Source: Betaproteobacteria bacterium
GTDB lineage: Bacteria; Pseudomonadota; Gammaproteobacteria; Burkholderiales; Rhodocyclaceae
NCBI GenBank assembly: GCA_019136545.1
Contig: JAGVUA010000039.1
Span: 1 to 64,000 of the forward strand
Length of the DNA: 64,000 nt
Direction of reading: 5' to 3'
Part shown: positions 1-8,355 of the stretch, one piece after another
Layout of the letters: every line of letters starts with the position of its first letter
Position numbering within the stretch: position 1 is the stretch's first letter
Translations under genes and position numbers: made by a program
The notes under the pieces: model-generated
Seen by the model: the letters and a program-made list of their open reading frames with translations, nothing else
What the model was told of the DNA's origin: nothing
Databases searched by the model: none

Positions 1-1256
1 ACCTTGACCCCCGAAACGCGCGCCTGCGGACCGGCCCAGTCGCCGAGATAGCGTGAGCACAGGCCGTTGGTGGTCAGCACGTTCATGAACAGATCCTTCA
101 TTCCCGCGCGGCGCGCGGCGGCGACTTCGTGGTGGATGTCCTCGAAGTCGCGCGTGGCCAGGGCGCCGGCGACGATCAGGCGGGTCGTCACCTCCACCGG
201 CCACAGCGGCAGCGCCTGGCCGATCTGAATGTCCTCGTAGGCCAGCGTCGCAGCGTTTTTGGGAGGTGGCGCCGGGCGGAACATCGGCAGCCGCATGTCG
301 GGGTCGGTCTCCTGAAAGACCAATTCCAGCGCCATGCCCACCTTGACCAGATCGGGCGGGCAATGGACGATATTGGTCAGCAGCCGCGTGCCCTCTTCCA
401 GGTCGACCAGGCCGACGACATAGGGATAGGTCATGAAGGGCATCGGCGGGTAAACCGGCTCGACGTAGCTGTGCAGCGTCGCTTTGCCGCTGGCCACCGT
501 GTAGCGCAGATCGTAGCCGCCGCACGCGGGGCAGCGCACCACCGGCGGATGCGCCAGATGCGCACAGGCGGCGCACTGCTGGATGCGCAGCTCGCCGGCC
601 TTGCAGCCTTCCCAGAAGAAGGCCGTTTCCTTCATCACGGCTGGCCGAGGCCGCACCAGCATGTGCTTGGGAATTTTGGCGAGCTGCTCTTTCTGGGCCT
701 GCTTTTTCGCCAGCTCTTCTTCCGTGGGCACGCGCGGCTTGAACTTGAAGACGCGGAACTTCCACGTGCCGACAAGCTCGCCTTGCTGGTTGGCGAACTC
801 CGTGAGCGTCGTGAGAAAGTAGCCGGTGCCCAATCCGGTGGTCTTCTGTTCCGACACCTCCACCAGCGAAAGAACGCCGGTCAGCTGCTCTCCGAGCCGG
901 AGCGAGCGCAGATAGCGCTCCTCCGTGTCGGTGCCGATCACCGAGGGATAGCCGGCTTCGTCGAGCATGCTCAAGGCGCGGCTGCGGGGACAACCGGGAT
1001 CCAGCACGCGCGGCACATTGCCGGCCAGCGTCCAGACGCCCAGCATGGCGGACGGCGCAACGATTTCGCCCCACGGCGAGCGCGCGGCGGCCGCTGGATC
1101 GGTATGGACGGGATTCTGCTCGCCCATGGCGTCGCACCAGGTGCGAATGGTCGCCAGGTTAACGGGGTCCCGAGCCTGCTGCGGCGTCCCCTTTTCGCCG
1201 ATCAGGGCGCGCAGTCTCGCGACCAGCGCCGTATCGTCGTCGATTGTCATTACCAT
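1..1256 (-). CDS. MaoC / Zn-ribbon OB-fold / MaoC fusion protein (partial)
   Basis: The gene runs off the left edge; about 418 N-terminal codons are visible. Three parts can be read: an N-terminal hot-dog domain with a degenerate hydratase motif (GEQNPVH near residue 40), a DUF35-type segment with a zinc ribbon C228-x2-C231-x10-C242-x2-C245 and OB-fold, and a second hot-dog domain with the active motif TRDFEDIHH near residue 370. The order matches ChsH2 (MaoC-DUF35) joined to ChsH1 (MaoC), the heteromeric enoyl-CoA hydratase of steroid side-chain degradation that partners a thiolase-like aldolase. Steroid or related acyl-CoA hydration is therefore likely but inferred. ATG 1256 lies 4 nt after GAGGGGG; ATG 1250 is an equally good start. 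The promoter module at 1271-1327 drives it. Confidence 0.85.
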   Translation of the reverse strand, partial: MVMTIDDDTALVARLRALIGEKGTPQQARDPVNLATIRTWCDAMGEQNPVHTDPAAAARSPWGEIVAPSAMLGVWTLAGNVPRVLDPGCPRSRALSMLDEAGYPSVIGTDTEERYLRSLRLGEQLTGVLSLVEVSEQKTTGLGTGYFLTTLTEFANQQGELVGTWKFRVFKFKPRVPTEEELAKKQAQKEQLAKIPKHMLVRPRPAVMKETAFFWEGCKAGELRIQQCAACAHLAHPPVVRCPACGGYDLRYTVASGKATLHSYVEPVYPPMPFMTYPYVVGLVDLEEGTRLLTNIVHCPPDLVKVGMALELVFQETDPDMRLPMFRPAPPPKNAATLAYEDIQIGQALPLWPVEVTTRLIVAGALATRDFEDIHHEVAAARRAGMKDLFMNVLTTNGLCSRYLGDWAGPQARVSGVK

Positions 1257-1270
1257 CGCGCCCCCTCACA

Positions 1271-1327
1271 TATCGAACGATCGTTATTTTTTTGATATTA
1301 TTCTTTCGCCGTTGGCAATTTGCAAGC
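1271..1327 (-). promoter_or_regulatory. Promoter/operator module, copy 1
   Basis: Read leftward: possible -35 TTGCAA (1320-1325), 19-bp spacer, -10 TAATAT (1295-1300), an A7 run, then the perfect 10-bp palindrome AACGATCGTT (1276-1285). The same arrangement with identical spacing occurs at 9111-9170. The palindrome would lie just after the transcription start, a usual place for a TetR-type repressor. The regulator is not in the window as far as can be seen. Confidence 0.6.
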
Positions 1328-1351
1328 TTTTTTTGCGGCAAAGGGGACGGG

Positions 1352-2419
1352 ATGATCATCGTGCAAGATCGAATTGCGGTTGCAGGGGCGGATCTGCCCA
1401 GGCTGCGCGCATTGCTGGAGCAGCGCTACCTTCCCGGCGCACGCGCACGCGGCCTGATCTTGCTGGACAGCGGCGTGTCGCCACCGCTGACTTTGGCGGA
1501 CGAACCCTGTGTCTTCTGGATGCGCTGGCGACTCGACGATGTCGGCGCCTTCTGGACGGCGCGCGGCATGGCGGTTCAAGACCCTTCCGTGGCCGCTTTC
1601 TGGAACGAGGTCGATCGTTTCTGCACCGGGCGGCACCGCGAGTTTCTGCGCCCCGACGGCTTCGCTCGCGAGCCCCTGCCCGAACCGGCATCCCTCACTG
1701 CGTTCCTGACCGAACCACAAGGCTGGCGCGAAACGGCCCAGTTGCATCTGCGTCCCACGGTCGACCGCGCCGATCGGAATGCGCTGGAAGCGGCGCTGTC
1801 CGCGACCGGCGGACTCCCCGGCGTTCGTCAGGTTCATCTAGGCACGAACCTCGACCTTCAATTCGGCGCGGGCTACTACACCTGGGATGTCCGCTACGAC
1901 GATGCAACCGCCGCTGAGGCGGTGAAAGCCTCGGCGCATTGGACGCAAACGCTGATGCCGTTGCTGAATCGCTTGCAGGTGGGCTTCGAGCCGATCGCCC
2001 TGGCGACGGTAGGCGCCGGCAGCCGGCAGCCCGGGCTGACCGCCGGCATCAAGCGAACCGCGCTGTTCCGGCTGCTGCCAGGCGTCGGCGACGAACAACG
2101 GCGCGCCTTCGAGCGGAATCAACTGGCCATGCCGGCCTACATTCCCGAGATTCTCAACTGGCGCCTGAGCCGCGCGTTGCCGGCGGCCGGGCGGCCAAAT
2201 CCCGCGAGCCCCGACTGGAGCTACGTCTGGGAACAGGAATATGCCGACCTGGCGGGTCTCGCCGGCGCCTACATGGCCCATCCGTATCACTGGGCCTATC
2301 TCGACGGCAGCTTCGACCCCGAATCGGGCCGGCAGATCGTCGACGCCCGGCTATGCCATGCCTACTGCGCGATGAGTCGCGGAATCCTCGGGGCCGAAAG
2401 CGATTCGCAAGCGCCATGA
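1352..2419 (+). CDS. Tandem Dabb (stress-response A/B barrel) domain protein
   Basis: 355 residues, no signal peptide. The C-terminal part (about residues 220-345) has the pattern of a dimeric alpha/beta barrel (Dabb/EthD-like) domain: a strand after IKRTALFRLLPGV, a central IPEILNW, and an ending of AYMAHPYHW. The N-terminal half (residues 45-110, then 125-215) has similar strand-helix spacing, so two or three ferredoxin-like units are likely. No catalytic function is assigned to this family as a whole. ATG 1352 is preferred because AAGGGGA precedes it by a normal distance; longer in-frame versions would run through the promoter module of the opposite gene. It sits between two leftward catabolic units and is followed by SDR and MDR genes. 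Confidence 0.75.
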   Translation: MIIVQDRIAVAGADLPRLRALLEQRYLPGARARGLILLDSGVSPPLTLADEPCVFWMRWRLDDVGAFWTARGMAVQDPSVAAFWNEVDRFCTGRHREFLRPDGFAREPLPEPASLTAFLTEPQGWRETAQLHLRPTVDRADRNALEAALSATGGLPGVRQVHLGTNLDLQFGAGYYTWDVRYDDATAAEAVKASAHWTQTLMPLLNRLQVGFEPIALATVGAGSRQPGLTAGIKRTALFRLLPGVGDEQRRAFERNQLAMPAYIPEILNWRLSRALPAAGRPNPASPDWSYVWEQEYADLAGLAGAYMAHPYHWAYLDGSFDPESGRQIVDARLCHAYCAMSRGILGAESDSQAP

Positions 2420-2514
2420 GAGAAGCCGTCGCATGCGCATGTTGGTAGACGAAAAAGGTGACGTCGATCGCCGATGCCAAAAACATATCCTCGGCGAGTG
2501 AACAGGAGACATTG

Positions 2515-3348
2515 ATGACGACGAACATTCGCTTTCAGGGGGGCACGGCCGTGATCACCGGCGCTGCCGGCGGGGTCGGCGGCGGTCTGGCGCGCCAGGC
2601 CGCGGCACTGGGAATGAACCTGGTGCTGGCCGATCTCGATGTCGACCGGCTCGCTGCGATTGCCGGCACCCTCGAGACCGAGGTAATCACGGTCCCCACC
2701 GACGTGGCCGATCCGGCTGCCCTGGAGCATCTGGCCGACCAGGCCTGGCGCCGCTTCGGCCGCGTCGATCTGCTCTTCAACAACGCCGGGGTGCTGCGCG
2801 CGGGCTTGAGCTGGGAGATATCGCCCGAGCACTTCCAGCGCTGCTTCTCGGTCAACGTGATGGGCGTCCATCATGGTCTGCGTGCCTTCGTGCCGCGTCT
2901 GCTGAAGGATGGCACACCGGCCCATATCGTCAATACCGCGTCGCTCGGCGGCTTCCTGAGCAGTCCGATGCTCGCGCCCTACAACGCCAGCAAGGCGGCC
3001 GTGGTCAGCCTCTCCGAATCCCTTTACGGAGAACTGAAGATGCTCGGGGCGCCCATCGGCGTGTCGGTGCTGGACCCCGGCCCGGTCCGCAGCGGCATCT
3101 TCGACGCTCCCTTCGGGGACGGCGGCGGCAACCCGGCGGTTCGCAGCTTCGTCGACTTCATCCAGGGGCATGTGAACGGCGCGGGCGGCATCACGCCGGA
3201 CCAGTCGGCGGCGCACTTATTCGCCGGCATCCAGGCGGGGCTCTTCTGGATCCTGCCCTTCCCGGAAAACCTCGATCATGCTTTCCGACAACGAGTAGAG
3301 GGCATCCTCGCCCGACGCCCGCCCGACGTGTACGTTCCCGAGCCATAG
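2515..3348 (+). CDS. Short-chain dehydrogenase/reductase
   Basis: 277 residues, classical SDR fold. Visible motifs are the dinucleotide site TGAAGGVG, a NNAG motif, a catalytic Ser in NTASLGG and YNASK as the Tyr/Lys pair. It should oxidise or reduce a hydroxyl/keto group with NAD(P)(H); the substrate cannot be read from sequence. ATG 2515 follows AGGAG (AACAGGAGACATTG) and is preferred over an in-frame ATG 57 nt upstream. The next gene follows after 10 nt with its own AGGAG, so the two are cotranscribed. Beside hydratase and side-chain dehydrogenase genes, a role in sterol or acyl-CoA alcohol oxidation is plausible. Confidence 0.9.
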   Translation: MTTNIRFQGGTAVITGAAGGVGGGLARQAAALGMNLVLADLDVDRLAAIAGTLETEVITVPTDVADPAALEHLADQAWRRFGRVDLLFNNAGVLRAGLSWEISPEHFQRCFSVNVMGVHHGLRAFVPRLLKDGTPAHIVNTASLGGFLSSPMLAPYNASKAAVVSLSESLYGELKMLGAPIGVSVLDPGPVRSGIFDAPFGDGGGNPAVRSFVDFIQGHVNGAGGITPDQSAAHLFAGIQAGLFWILPFPENLDHAFRQRVEGILARRPPDVYVPEP

Positions 3349-3358
3349 GAGCCTGTTC

Positions 3359-4342
3359 ATGCGCGCAATGATCATGGAAAAAACCGGCGGACCGGAAGTG
3401 CTGCGCCTCGCCGAAGTGCCGACGCCCGAACCGGGTCCGGGCCAGGTGTTGATCCGCGTTGCCTGCGCGGGCGTCAATCCCGCCGACTGGAAAGATCGCG
3501 AAGGCATGCTCGCGATTTACGCGCCCTATCGATTTCCCTACATCCTCGGTTTCGACGCGGCGGGCGTGGTCGAGCGGGTGGGACCGGGCGTCGAGAGCCC
3601 GCGGCCCGGCGACCGGGTGTTCACGCCCGGCAACCACGGCCAGAGCGCCTGGGGCAGCTACGCCGAATTCATGGTGGCCGATGCCGACCGGACAGCGGCG
3701 ATGCCCGCCGCCATGAGCTTCGCGGCAGCGGCATCGATTCCCGTGGCGGCGCTGACCGGCTGGCAGGCTCTGTTCGATCGCGGCGGACTCCGGGCGGGCC
3801 AAAGAATCATGATTCACGGCGGCTCGGGCGGGCTGGGCAGCTTCGCCGTTCAGTTCGCCCGCTGGGCCGGCGCTGCCGTGGCTGCCACGTGCAGCACCGC
3901 CAACGTCGACTATGTGCGCGGCTTGGGTGCGGAGCGGGTGATCGACTACCGTCTGGAAGACATCGCCGAAGCGATCAGGGCCTGGGCGCCCGACGGCCTC
4001 GACATGCTGGTGGACGCGGTCGGCGCCAGCACCTTGCCCGGCGGCCTGAACATGGTGCGCCCCCGCGGCGCTTACGTCAGCATACCGACGCTGACCGATG
4101 ACGGCAACATCGAAGCGAGCTTCGCGGCAGCCGAGGCGCGCCAGGTTTGCCGGATCTTCTCAACCATGTCCGACGTCGCTTGCGGCGGCTCGCTGGCCAC
4201 GATCGCCGGCCTGATCGCGCGCGGGCACGTCACGCTACCGCCGATGCGGACGCTGCCGCTGGAACAGGCCGCCCAGGCCCATATCGCGATCCAGACGGGC
4301 CACGTGCGAGGCAAGATCGTACTGAACGTCGCGGAAGTCTGA
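3359..4342 (+). CDS. Zinc-free MDR oxidoreductase (quinone reductase-like)
   Basis: 327 residues. A GroES-like N-terminal domain (GVNPADWKDR, ILGFDAAGVVERVGPG) is followed by a Rossmann fold with GGSGGLGSFAVQFA and GLGAERVIDY. The structural-zinc cysteine cluster of alcohol dehydrogenases is absent, as in quinone oxidoreductase/zeta-crystallin and enoyl reductases of the MDR superfamily. It probably uses NADPH on a quinone or enone. ATG 3359 follows AGGAG. It converges on the molybdoenzyme operon; only 27 bp separate the stop codons, with just a 5-bp hairpin and no clear terminator. Confidence 0.9.
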   Translation: MRAMIMEKTGGPEVLRLAEVPTPEPGPGQVLIRVACAGVNPADWKDREGMLAIYAPYRFPYILGFDAAGVVERVGPGVESPRPGDRVFTPGNHGQSAWGSYAEFMVADADRTAAMPAAMSFAAAASIPVAALTGWQALFDRGGLRAGQRIMIHGGSGGLGSFAVQFARWAGAAVAATCSTANVDYVRGLGAERVIDYRLEDIAEAIRAWAPDGLDMLVDAVGASTLPGGLNMVRPRGAYVSIPTLTDDGNIEASFAAAEARQVCRIFSTMSDVACGGSLATIAGLIARGHVTLPPMRTLPLEQAAQAHIAIQTGHVRGKIVLNVAEV

Positions 4343-4369
4343 CCGCTCCCGCCGGCTTGTTTGCCAAGC

Positions 4370-7252
4370 TCAGTGGATTTTCTCGATCTGAACCCGGGTC
4401 GCGCGATCGGTTGAACCGGGGGCGAACTCCGCGGGACGCGGCTGGATGTGGAAATAGCCGCCGGCCAGCTGGAGCGGATTGATGGGATTCGGCGTCACGG
4501 ACGTGTAGGTGGTGCGTCCCTTGGCCATGAAGGGCTCCCATGCGTGATACACCGTGACCTGCCCGGGACGATGGGCCGGCGCCACTTTCGCCATGAGTTG
4601 CGCGGAGCTGATGTCGTTGAACAGGCGCACCTGGTCGCCATCCTGGATGCCCCGCGCGGCGGCGTCTTTGACGCTGATGTAGATCACCGGCTGGCCGCGA
4701 TTCAATTGCTGCATGTGGCGCTGGTCCCGCCATGTGGAGTGAATCGACCAGCGCGTGTGGCCGCCGGTCAGGTAGAGCGGATAGTCGCCGCCGATGTTCG
4801 GCTGGTCCTTGTGCACCGGCAGCACCTCCCCCAGTTCCTCGTAGAACGGATGGTCGATGCAGAACTGCATGCGCCGGGTCAGCGTCGGCCAGGGCATTTT
4901 CTTTTCGGTGTGCCACAAGCCGGCGGTGATCGGCTCGTTCTCCTTGACGTCGGTGGCGTTGCCGATGTTCATGTAGCTGTTCTCGCCCAGCGCGGTGAAG
5001 CGTTGAAAACCCTTCTTCTTGATCTTCTCCCAGTTGGCGTCGCCAACGTTGGTGGACAGCTCGAGAAGCAGGTCCAGGAATTCCGCGACATTGCTTTCGG
5101 TATAGCGGCCACCGAACGTGAATTCGTCATAAACGTCGAATGGCCGCTCGACGCCATGACGATCCTTGAACGACTTGATTCCCCTCTCGCCCGCGCGCCG
5201 CTGGATCGCCTTCAGGATCAGGCAGTGGATTTCCCAATCGGGCTTGGCTTCTGCGATCGGCGCGGCGGCACGCGTGATCACTTGCGAGAACGGCGACAGC
5301 GGCGTCGCCCAGGTGATGTCGTCCTTTTCGTACCAGGCCGCCGCCGGCAGCACGTAGTCGCTGTTGAGTGCGGTATTGCTCATCCGCCAGTCGATGGTGA
5401 CCATGAGGTCGAGCGTTGGCAGCAGGCGGTCGGCCACTTTGTCGAAGGCGCGGAAGCGGCGCAGGATGTTGCCGCCGGCCTCGAAGAAAATGCGCGGCCG
5501 ATCGGATGGCTTCACCTGCCAACCCTTGGCCACCGCCTCCTTCATATAGGAGTCCAGCGGACGCTTCATCGCCGGGTCCCACTTTTCCGTCTGGCCATAC
5601 GTGTCTTCCATGCCCGCCTGGTGGTACAGCCACAGCAGCGAAGCCGGAAAGGCGCCATGCCGATACTCCTGCCGGCCCAGCTCGAACGTGGTCATCTCCG
5701 CCGTGTAACCCTTGAGCTTGGCTTTGATCAATTCAGGCGCCATCTTCAGGCCCAGCGCCGCCAGCGCCAGCTTCGGCGACTGCTTGCCGGTCGCCACGCC
5801 CAAGCCATCGACGGCATCGATGGAGAGATAGGGGAAGGACATGTAACCGGCGCCTTTCCTGCCCATCTGTCCGGCCAGGGCGAAGCACAGGATTTGCGCC
5901 CGCTCCATCTCGATGCCGTGATAGAACTTCGAGAAATTCGACTGGGTAATGCAGGTGGCGGCGCGCGCCTTGGCCAGACCCCGCGCCAAGCCACGAATGG
6001 TCTCCGGCGCGACGCCGCAGATGGCCATGGCCTTTTCCGGCGTGTACTGCTGCAGGTGCTGGCGAAGCCGGACAAAAACCGGGGTGACTTTCAGCTTGCC
6101 GTTCGCCGCCTGAACCTCGTATTCCCCCGCCAGGGCCGGATCCCGGTTTTCGAGCGCCAAGGTTTTCTGGGGCGCCAGTTCGATGCCCTTGGCGGCAAGG
6201 TCGTAGAAATAGAAGCGATCTTCCGCGCCGCCGGGCTTCATGTCCGATTCGCGCAGAAAGCGGCCGTTGTCGCTGCGCACGAGCAAGGGAAGGTCGGTCT
6301 GCTCCTGGACGAATTTCCGGTTAAAGATGTCTTCCTCGATCATGACGTGCGCCATGGCGAGGCCCAGCGCCGCATCGGTCGCCACTTTCACCGGCACCCA
6401 TTGGTCGGCGTGGATGGCAGACGCCGAATAGTCCGGCGCGATAGTGATGAGCTTGGCGCCGTTGTAGCGCGCCTCGGTGATGAAATGCGCATTGGGAATC
6501 TGGGTGTAGATCGGATTGCCGCCCCAGATGAAAATCAGGTCGGCGTGAAACAGGTCATCGGACGAGCTGCAGAAGACCATCTTGCCGAGGGTTACCGCCG
6601 CTCCCGGACGGTGGTCGCCGATTTCCGTGTTCACGTCGAGCACCGGCGTGTCGAGCACGAGGGAAGTGCGCATCATGGCCACGCCGGCACCGCCATTGGT
6701 CTGCGCCGTGCCCTGATCCCAGATGACCGAGCCGGGGCCGTCGCCGCTGATCATCGCGTCGATCGTCTTGTCGGCGATATCGTTCAAGGCCTCGTCCCAG
6801 CTCACGCGCTTCCATTGCCCGGCGCCCCGCTCCCCCACCCGCTTGAGCGGATGGCGCAGTCTCGACTCGTCGTACATCCTTTCCGAATAGCAGGCGCCCT
6901 TCTGGCAGCCGCGCGGGTTGTAGTCGGGAATCTTCGGATCGATCTGCTCGTAGGTGCCGGACTGCTCTTCCCGCCACACCAGGCCGTCCTTGACGTAGAC
7001 ATTCCAGTTGCAGCCCCGTTGGTACCAGCAGTTCACGAAGTGCGTGCCTTTGGCGACGCTATCCCATTTCCACTGGTTGCGATAGACATCCTCGAAGTCG
7101 CGATAGCGGACATCGGGAACCCGTTCGGCATAGGGCACGGCGGGGCGATCGGCCGGAGCGCCGGTTTTCTTGCATTTGAGCAGGCCCAGGGACAGCACCA
7201 GCGCACCGCCGGTCCCCAGCAGAAACGTCCGTCGGGTCATTCCCATCGCCAT
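4370..7252 (-). CDS. Molybdopterin dehydrogenase alpha subunit (EBDH/steroid C25 dehydrogenase type)
   Basis: 960 residues, close to EbdA. A twin-arginine signal (T-R7-R8-T-F-L-L then a hydrophobic stretch) sends the folded enzyme to the periplasm. The FS0 cluster ligands appear as H71-x3-C75-x5-C81-x34-C116, a His-containing type II pattern; the x5 gap is longer than the x3 I remember for NarG. The region around D232/D233 (SSSDD) is where the Mo-coordinating Asp of this clade is expected. The molybdo-bis-guanine-dinucleotide domains and C-terminal domain fill the rest. The family hydroxylates unactivated C-H bonds with water, for example ethylbenzene or the C25 of sterols. ATG 7252 has GAGGAG 7 nt upstream, within the end of the beta gene. 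It is last in a gamma-beta-alpha operon. Confidence 0.93.
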   Translation of the reverse strand: MAMGMTRRTFLLGTGGALVLSLGLLKCKKTGAPADRPAVPYAERVPDVRYRDFEDVYRNQWKWDSVAKGTHFVNCWYQRGCNWNVYVKDGLVWREEQSGTYEQIDPKIPDYNPRGCQKGACYSERMYDESRLRHPLKRVGERGAGQWKRVSWDEALNDIADKTIDAMISGDGPGSVIWDQGTAQTNGGAGVAMMRTSLVLDTPVLDVNTEIGDHRPGAAVTLGKMVFCSSSDDLFHADLIFIWGGNPIYTQIPNAHFITEARYNGAKLITIAPDYSASAIHADQWVPVKVATDAALGLAMAHVMIEEDIFNRKFVQEQTDLPLLVRSDNGRFLRESDMKPGGAEDRFYFYDLAAKGIELAPQKTLALENRDPALAGEYEVQAANGKLKVTPVFVRLRQHLQQYTPEKAMAICGVAPETIRGLARGLAKARAATCITQSNFSKFYHGIEMERAQILCFALAGQMGRKGAGYMSFPYLSIDAVDGLGVATGKQSPKLALAALGLKMAPELIKAKLKGYTAEMTTFELGRQEYRHGAFPASLLWLYHQAGMEDTYGQTEKWDPAMKRPLDSYMKEAVAKGWQVKPSDRPRIFFEAGGNILRRFRAFDKVADRLLPTLDLMVTIDWRMSNTALNSDYVLPAAAWYEKDDITWATPLSPFSQVITRAAAPIAEAKPDWEIHCLILKAIQRRAGERGIKSFKDRHGVERPFDVYDEFTFGGRYTESNVAEFLDLLLELSTNVGDANWEKIKKKGFQRFTALGENSYMNIGNATDVKENEPITAGLWHTEKKMPWPTLTRRMQFCIDHPFYEELGEVLPVHKDQPNIGGDYPLYLTGGHTRWSIHSTWRDQRHMQQLNRGQPVIYISVKDAAARGIQDGDQVRLFNDISSAQLMAKVAPAHRPGQVTVYHAWEPFMAKGRTTYTSVTPNPINPLQLAGGYFHIQPRPAEFAPGSTDRATRVQIEKIH

Positions 7253-7263
7253 GGCTCAACTCC

Positions 7264-8334
7264 TCACAACTCGGCCGGATCGCGCAGGAAATCCGGAAAG
7301 ATGTCATTGGGCCACTTATAGACGATCAGAAGATCCATCAGCTCCGAAGGCTGGCCCTGGTTCTTTTTCGCCTTCTCGGCCTCGAGAAGCGTCAGCACTT
7401 CCCTGACTCTCGGTCCGAACAGGCCCTCGAGATACTCCGTGGGAATGCGCGGCCGGGAAGGATCCACCCTGCCGTTGATGTCCACGCTGGGAGGCGACAA
7501 GGGAGGCACGTAGTAGACGTTGGGTTGGGTACCATGCTCCTGATGCAAGGGCAGGGCCACTCGCCATTGGTGCACCAGCTTGTGAATCGGCCCGTTCTCG
7601 TCGTCGAGATAGCCGACGAATCGCAGCCTGCCCTGGCACTGGCGGGCACAGGCGGGAGCAACACCTTTTTCGACGCGGGGAAAGCAGAAGATGCATTTCT
7701 GGCCGACATCGCGGACGTGGTTGTAGTAGATGCGCTTGTAGGGGCAGGCCTCCATGCAGAACCGGAAACCCTTGCACTGCTTGTCGTTGATCAGCACGAT
7801 GCCGTCTTCGGCGCGCTTGTAGATGGCGCCGCGCGGGCAGGCTTCCAGGCAGGCGGGATGCGTGCAGTGATTGCAGATCCGCGGCAGGTAGAAGAAGTGC
7901 GAGTTGGGATATTCGCCGCCGCCTTCGTCTTCATCCCAGTTCGGCCCCCAGTCCGGCGCCTCGCCCTGGGTAGTGACCGGCTTGAGGTAGGTGACCTTGC
8001 CTTTGCCGCCGTGAAAGACCTCGTCCTTGTTGAACTGCCAGGCATCGCCGAATTCGTCGCGCGTCGGAATCCTGCTGGAGCGCGGTTCGCCCTTGGCATC
8101 CCATCCGCCGCCGAGGCTTTCCCAGTTCTTGGGCGTGCCCAGGCCCGGCTGGGTGTTCACCACGGCCCACCACTGCTGCTCCATGCCTTCTTCCCGCGTC
8201 CATTGGCGCTTGCATGAAATCGCGCAGGTATGGCAGCCGAGGCACTTGTTGAGGTCGAATACCATCGCCAACTGGCGCTTGGGCTTGTGCAGGATGCCTT
8301 CCAGTTCCCTGCCGATGACATTTTTCTCATTCAT
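7264..8334 (-). CDS. Iron-sulfur beta subunit of the EBDH-type dehydrogenase
   Basis: 356 residues, the size of EbdB. It carries four cysteine clusters for electron transfer from the Mo subunit to the heme subunit. The first is C31-x2-C34-x2-C37-x3-C41. The next two are CNHCTHPACLEACP and CKGFRFCMEACP. The last, C-x2-C-x11-C-x3-C, is in the segment around QKCIFCFPR. The segment after the first cluster (PGLGTPKNWE) is typical of the ethylbenzene/steroid dehydrogenase branch. There is no signal peptide; the subunit is expected to be exported with alpha. The start at 8334 has only a weak ribosome site, so coupling to the upstream gamma gene (21-nt gap) is likely. Confidence 0.93.
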   Translation of the reverse strand: MNEKNVIGRELEGILHKPKRQLAMVFDLNKCLGCHTCAISCKRQWTREEGMEQQWWAVVNTQPGLGTPKNWESLGGGWDAKGEPRSSRIPTRDEFGDAWQFNKDEVFHGGKGKVTYLKPVTTQGEAPDWGPNWDEDEGGGEYPNSHFFYLPRICNHCTHPACLEACPRGAIYKRAEDGIVLINDKQCKGFRFCMEACPYKRIYYNHVRDVGQKCIFCFPRVEKGVAPACARQCQGRLRFVGYLDDENGPIHKLVHQWRVALPLHQEHGTQPNVYYVPPLSPPSVDINGRVDPSRPRIPTEYLEGLFGPRVREVLTLLEAEKAKKNQGQPSELMDLLIVYKWPNDIFPDFLRDPAEL

Positions 8335-8355
8335 GGTTTTTTGACTCGCGCTTTC

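Noticed and set aside
129..1295. Plus-strand 388-codon frame at the left edge
   Set aside because: The minus strand encodes a coherent MaoC/zinc-ribbon/MaoC protein; the plus reading is Arg/His-rich noise.
4343..4369. Bidirectional terminator (GCTTG-TTTGC-CAAGC)
   Set aside because: Only a 5-bp stem without a T-run; too weak to annotate.
4448..7321. A 957-codon open frame on the plus strand
   Set aside because: It is exactly antisense to the molybdopterin alpha subunit, has no family motifs and is a product of high GC third positions.
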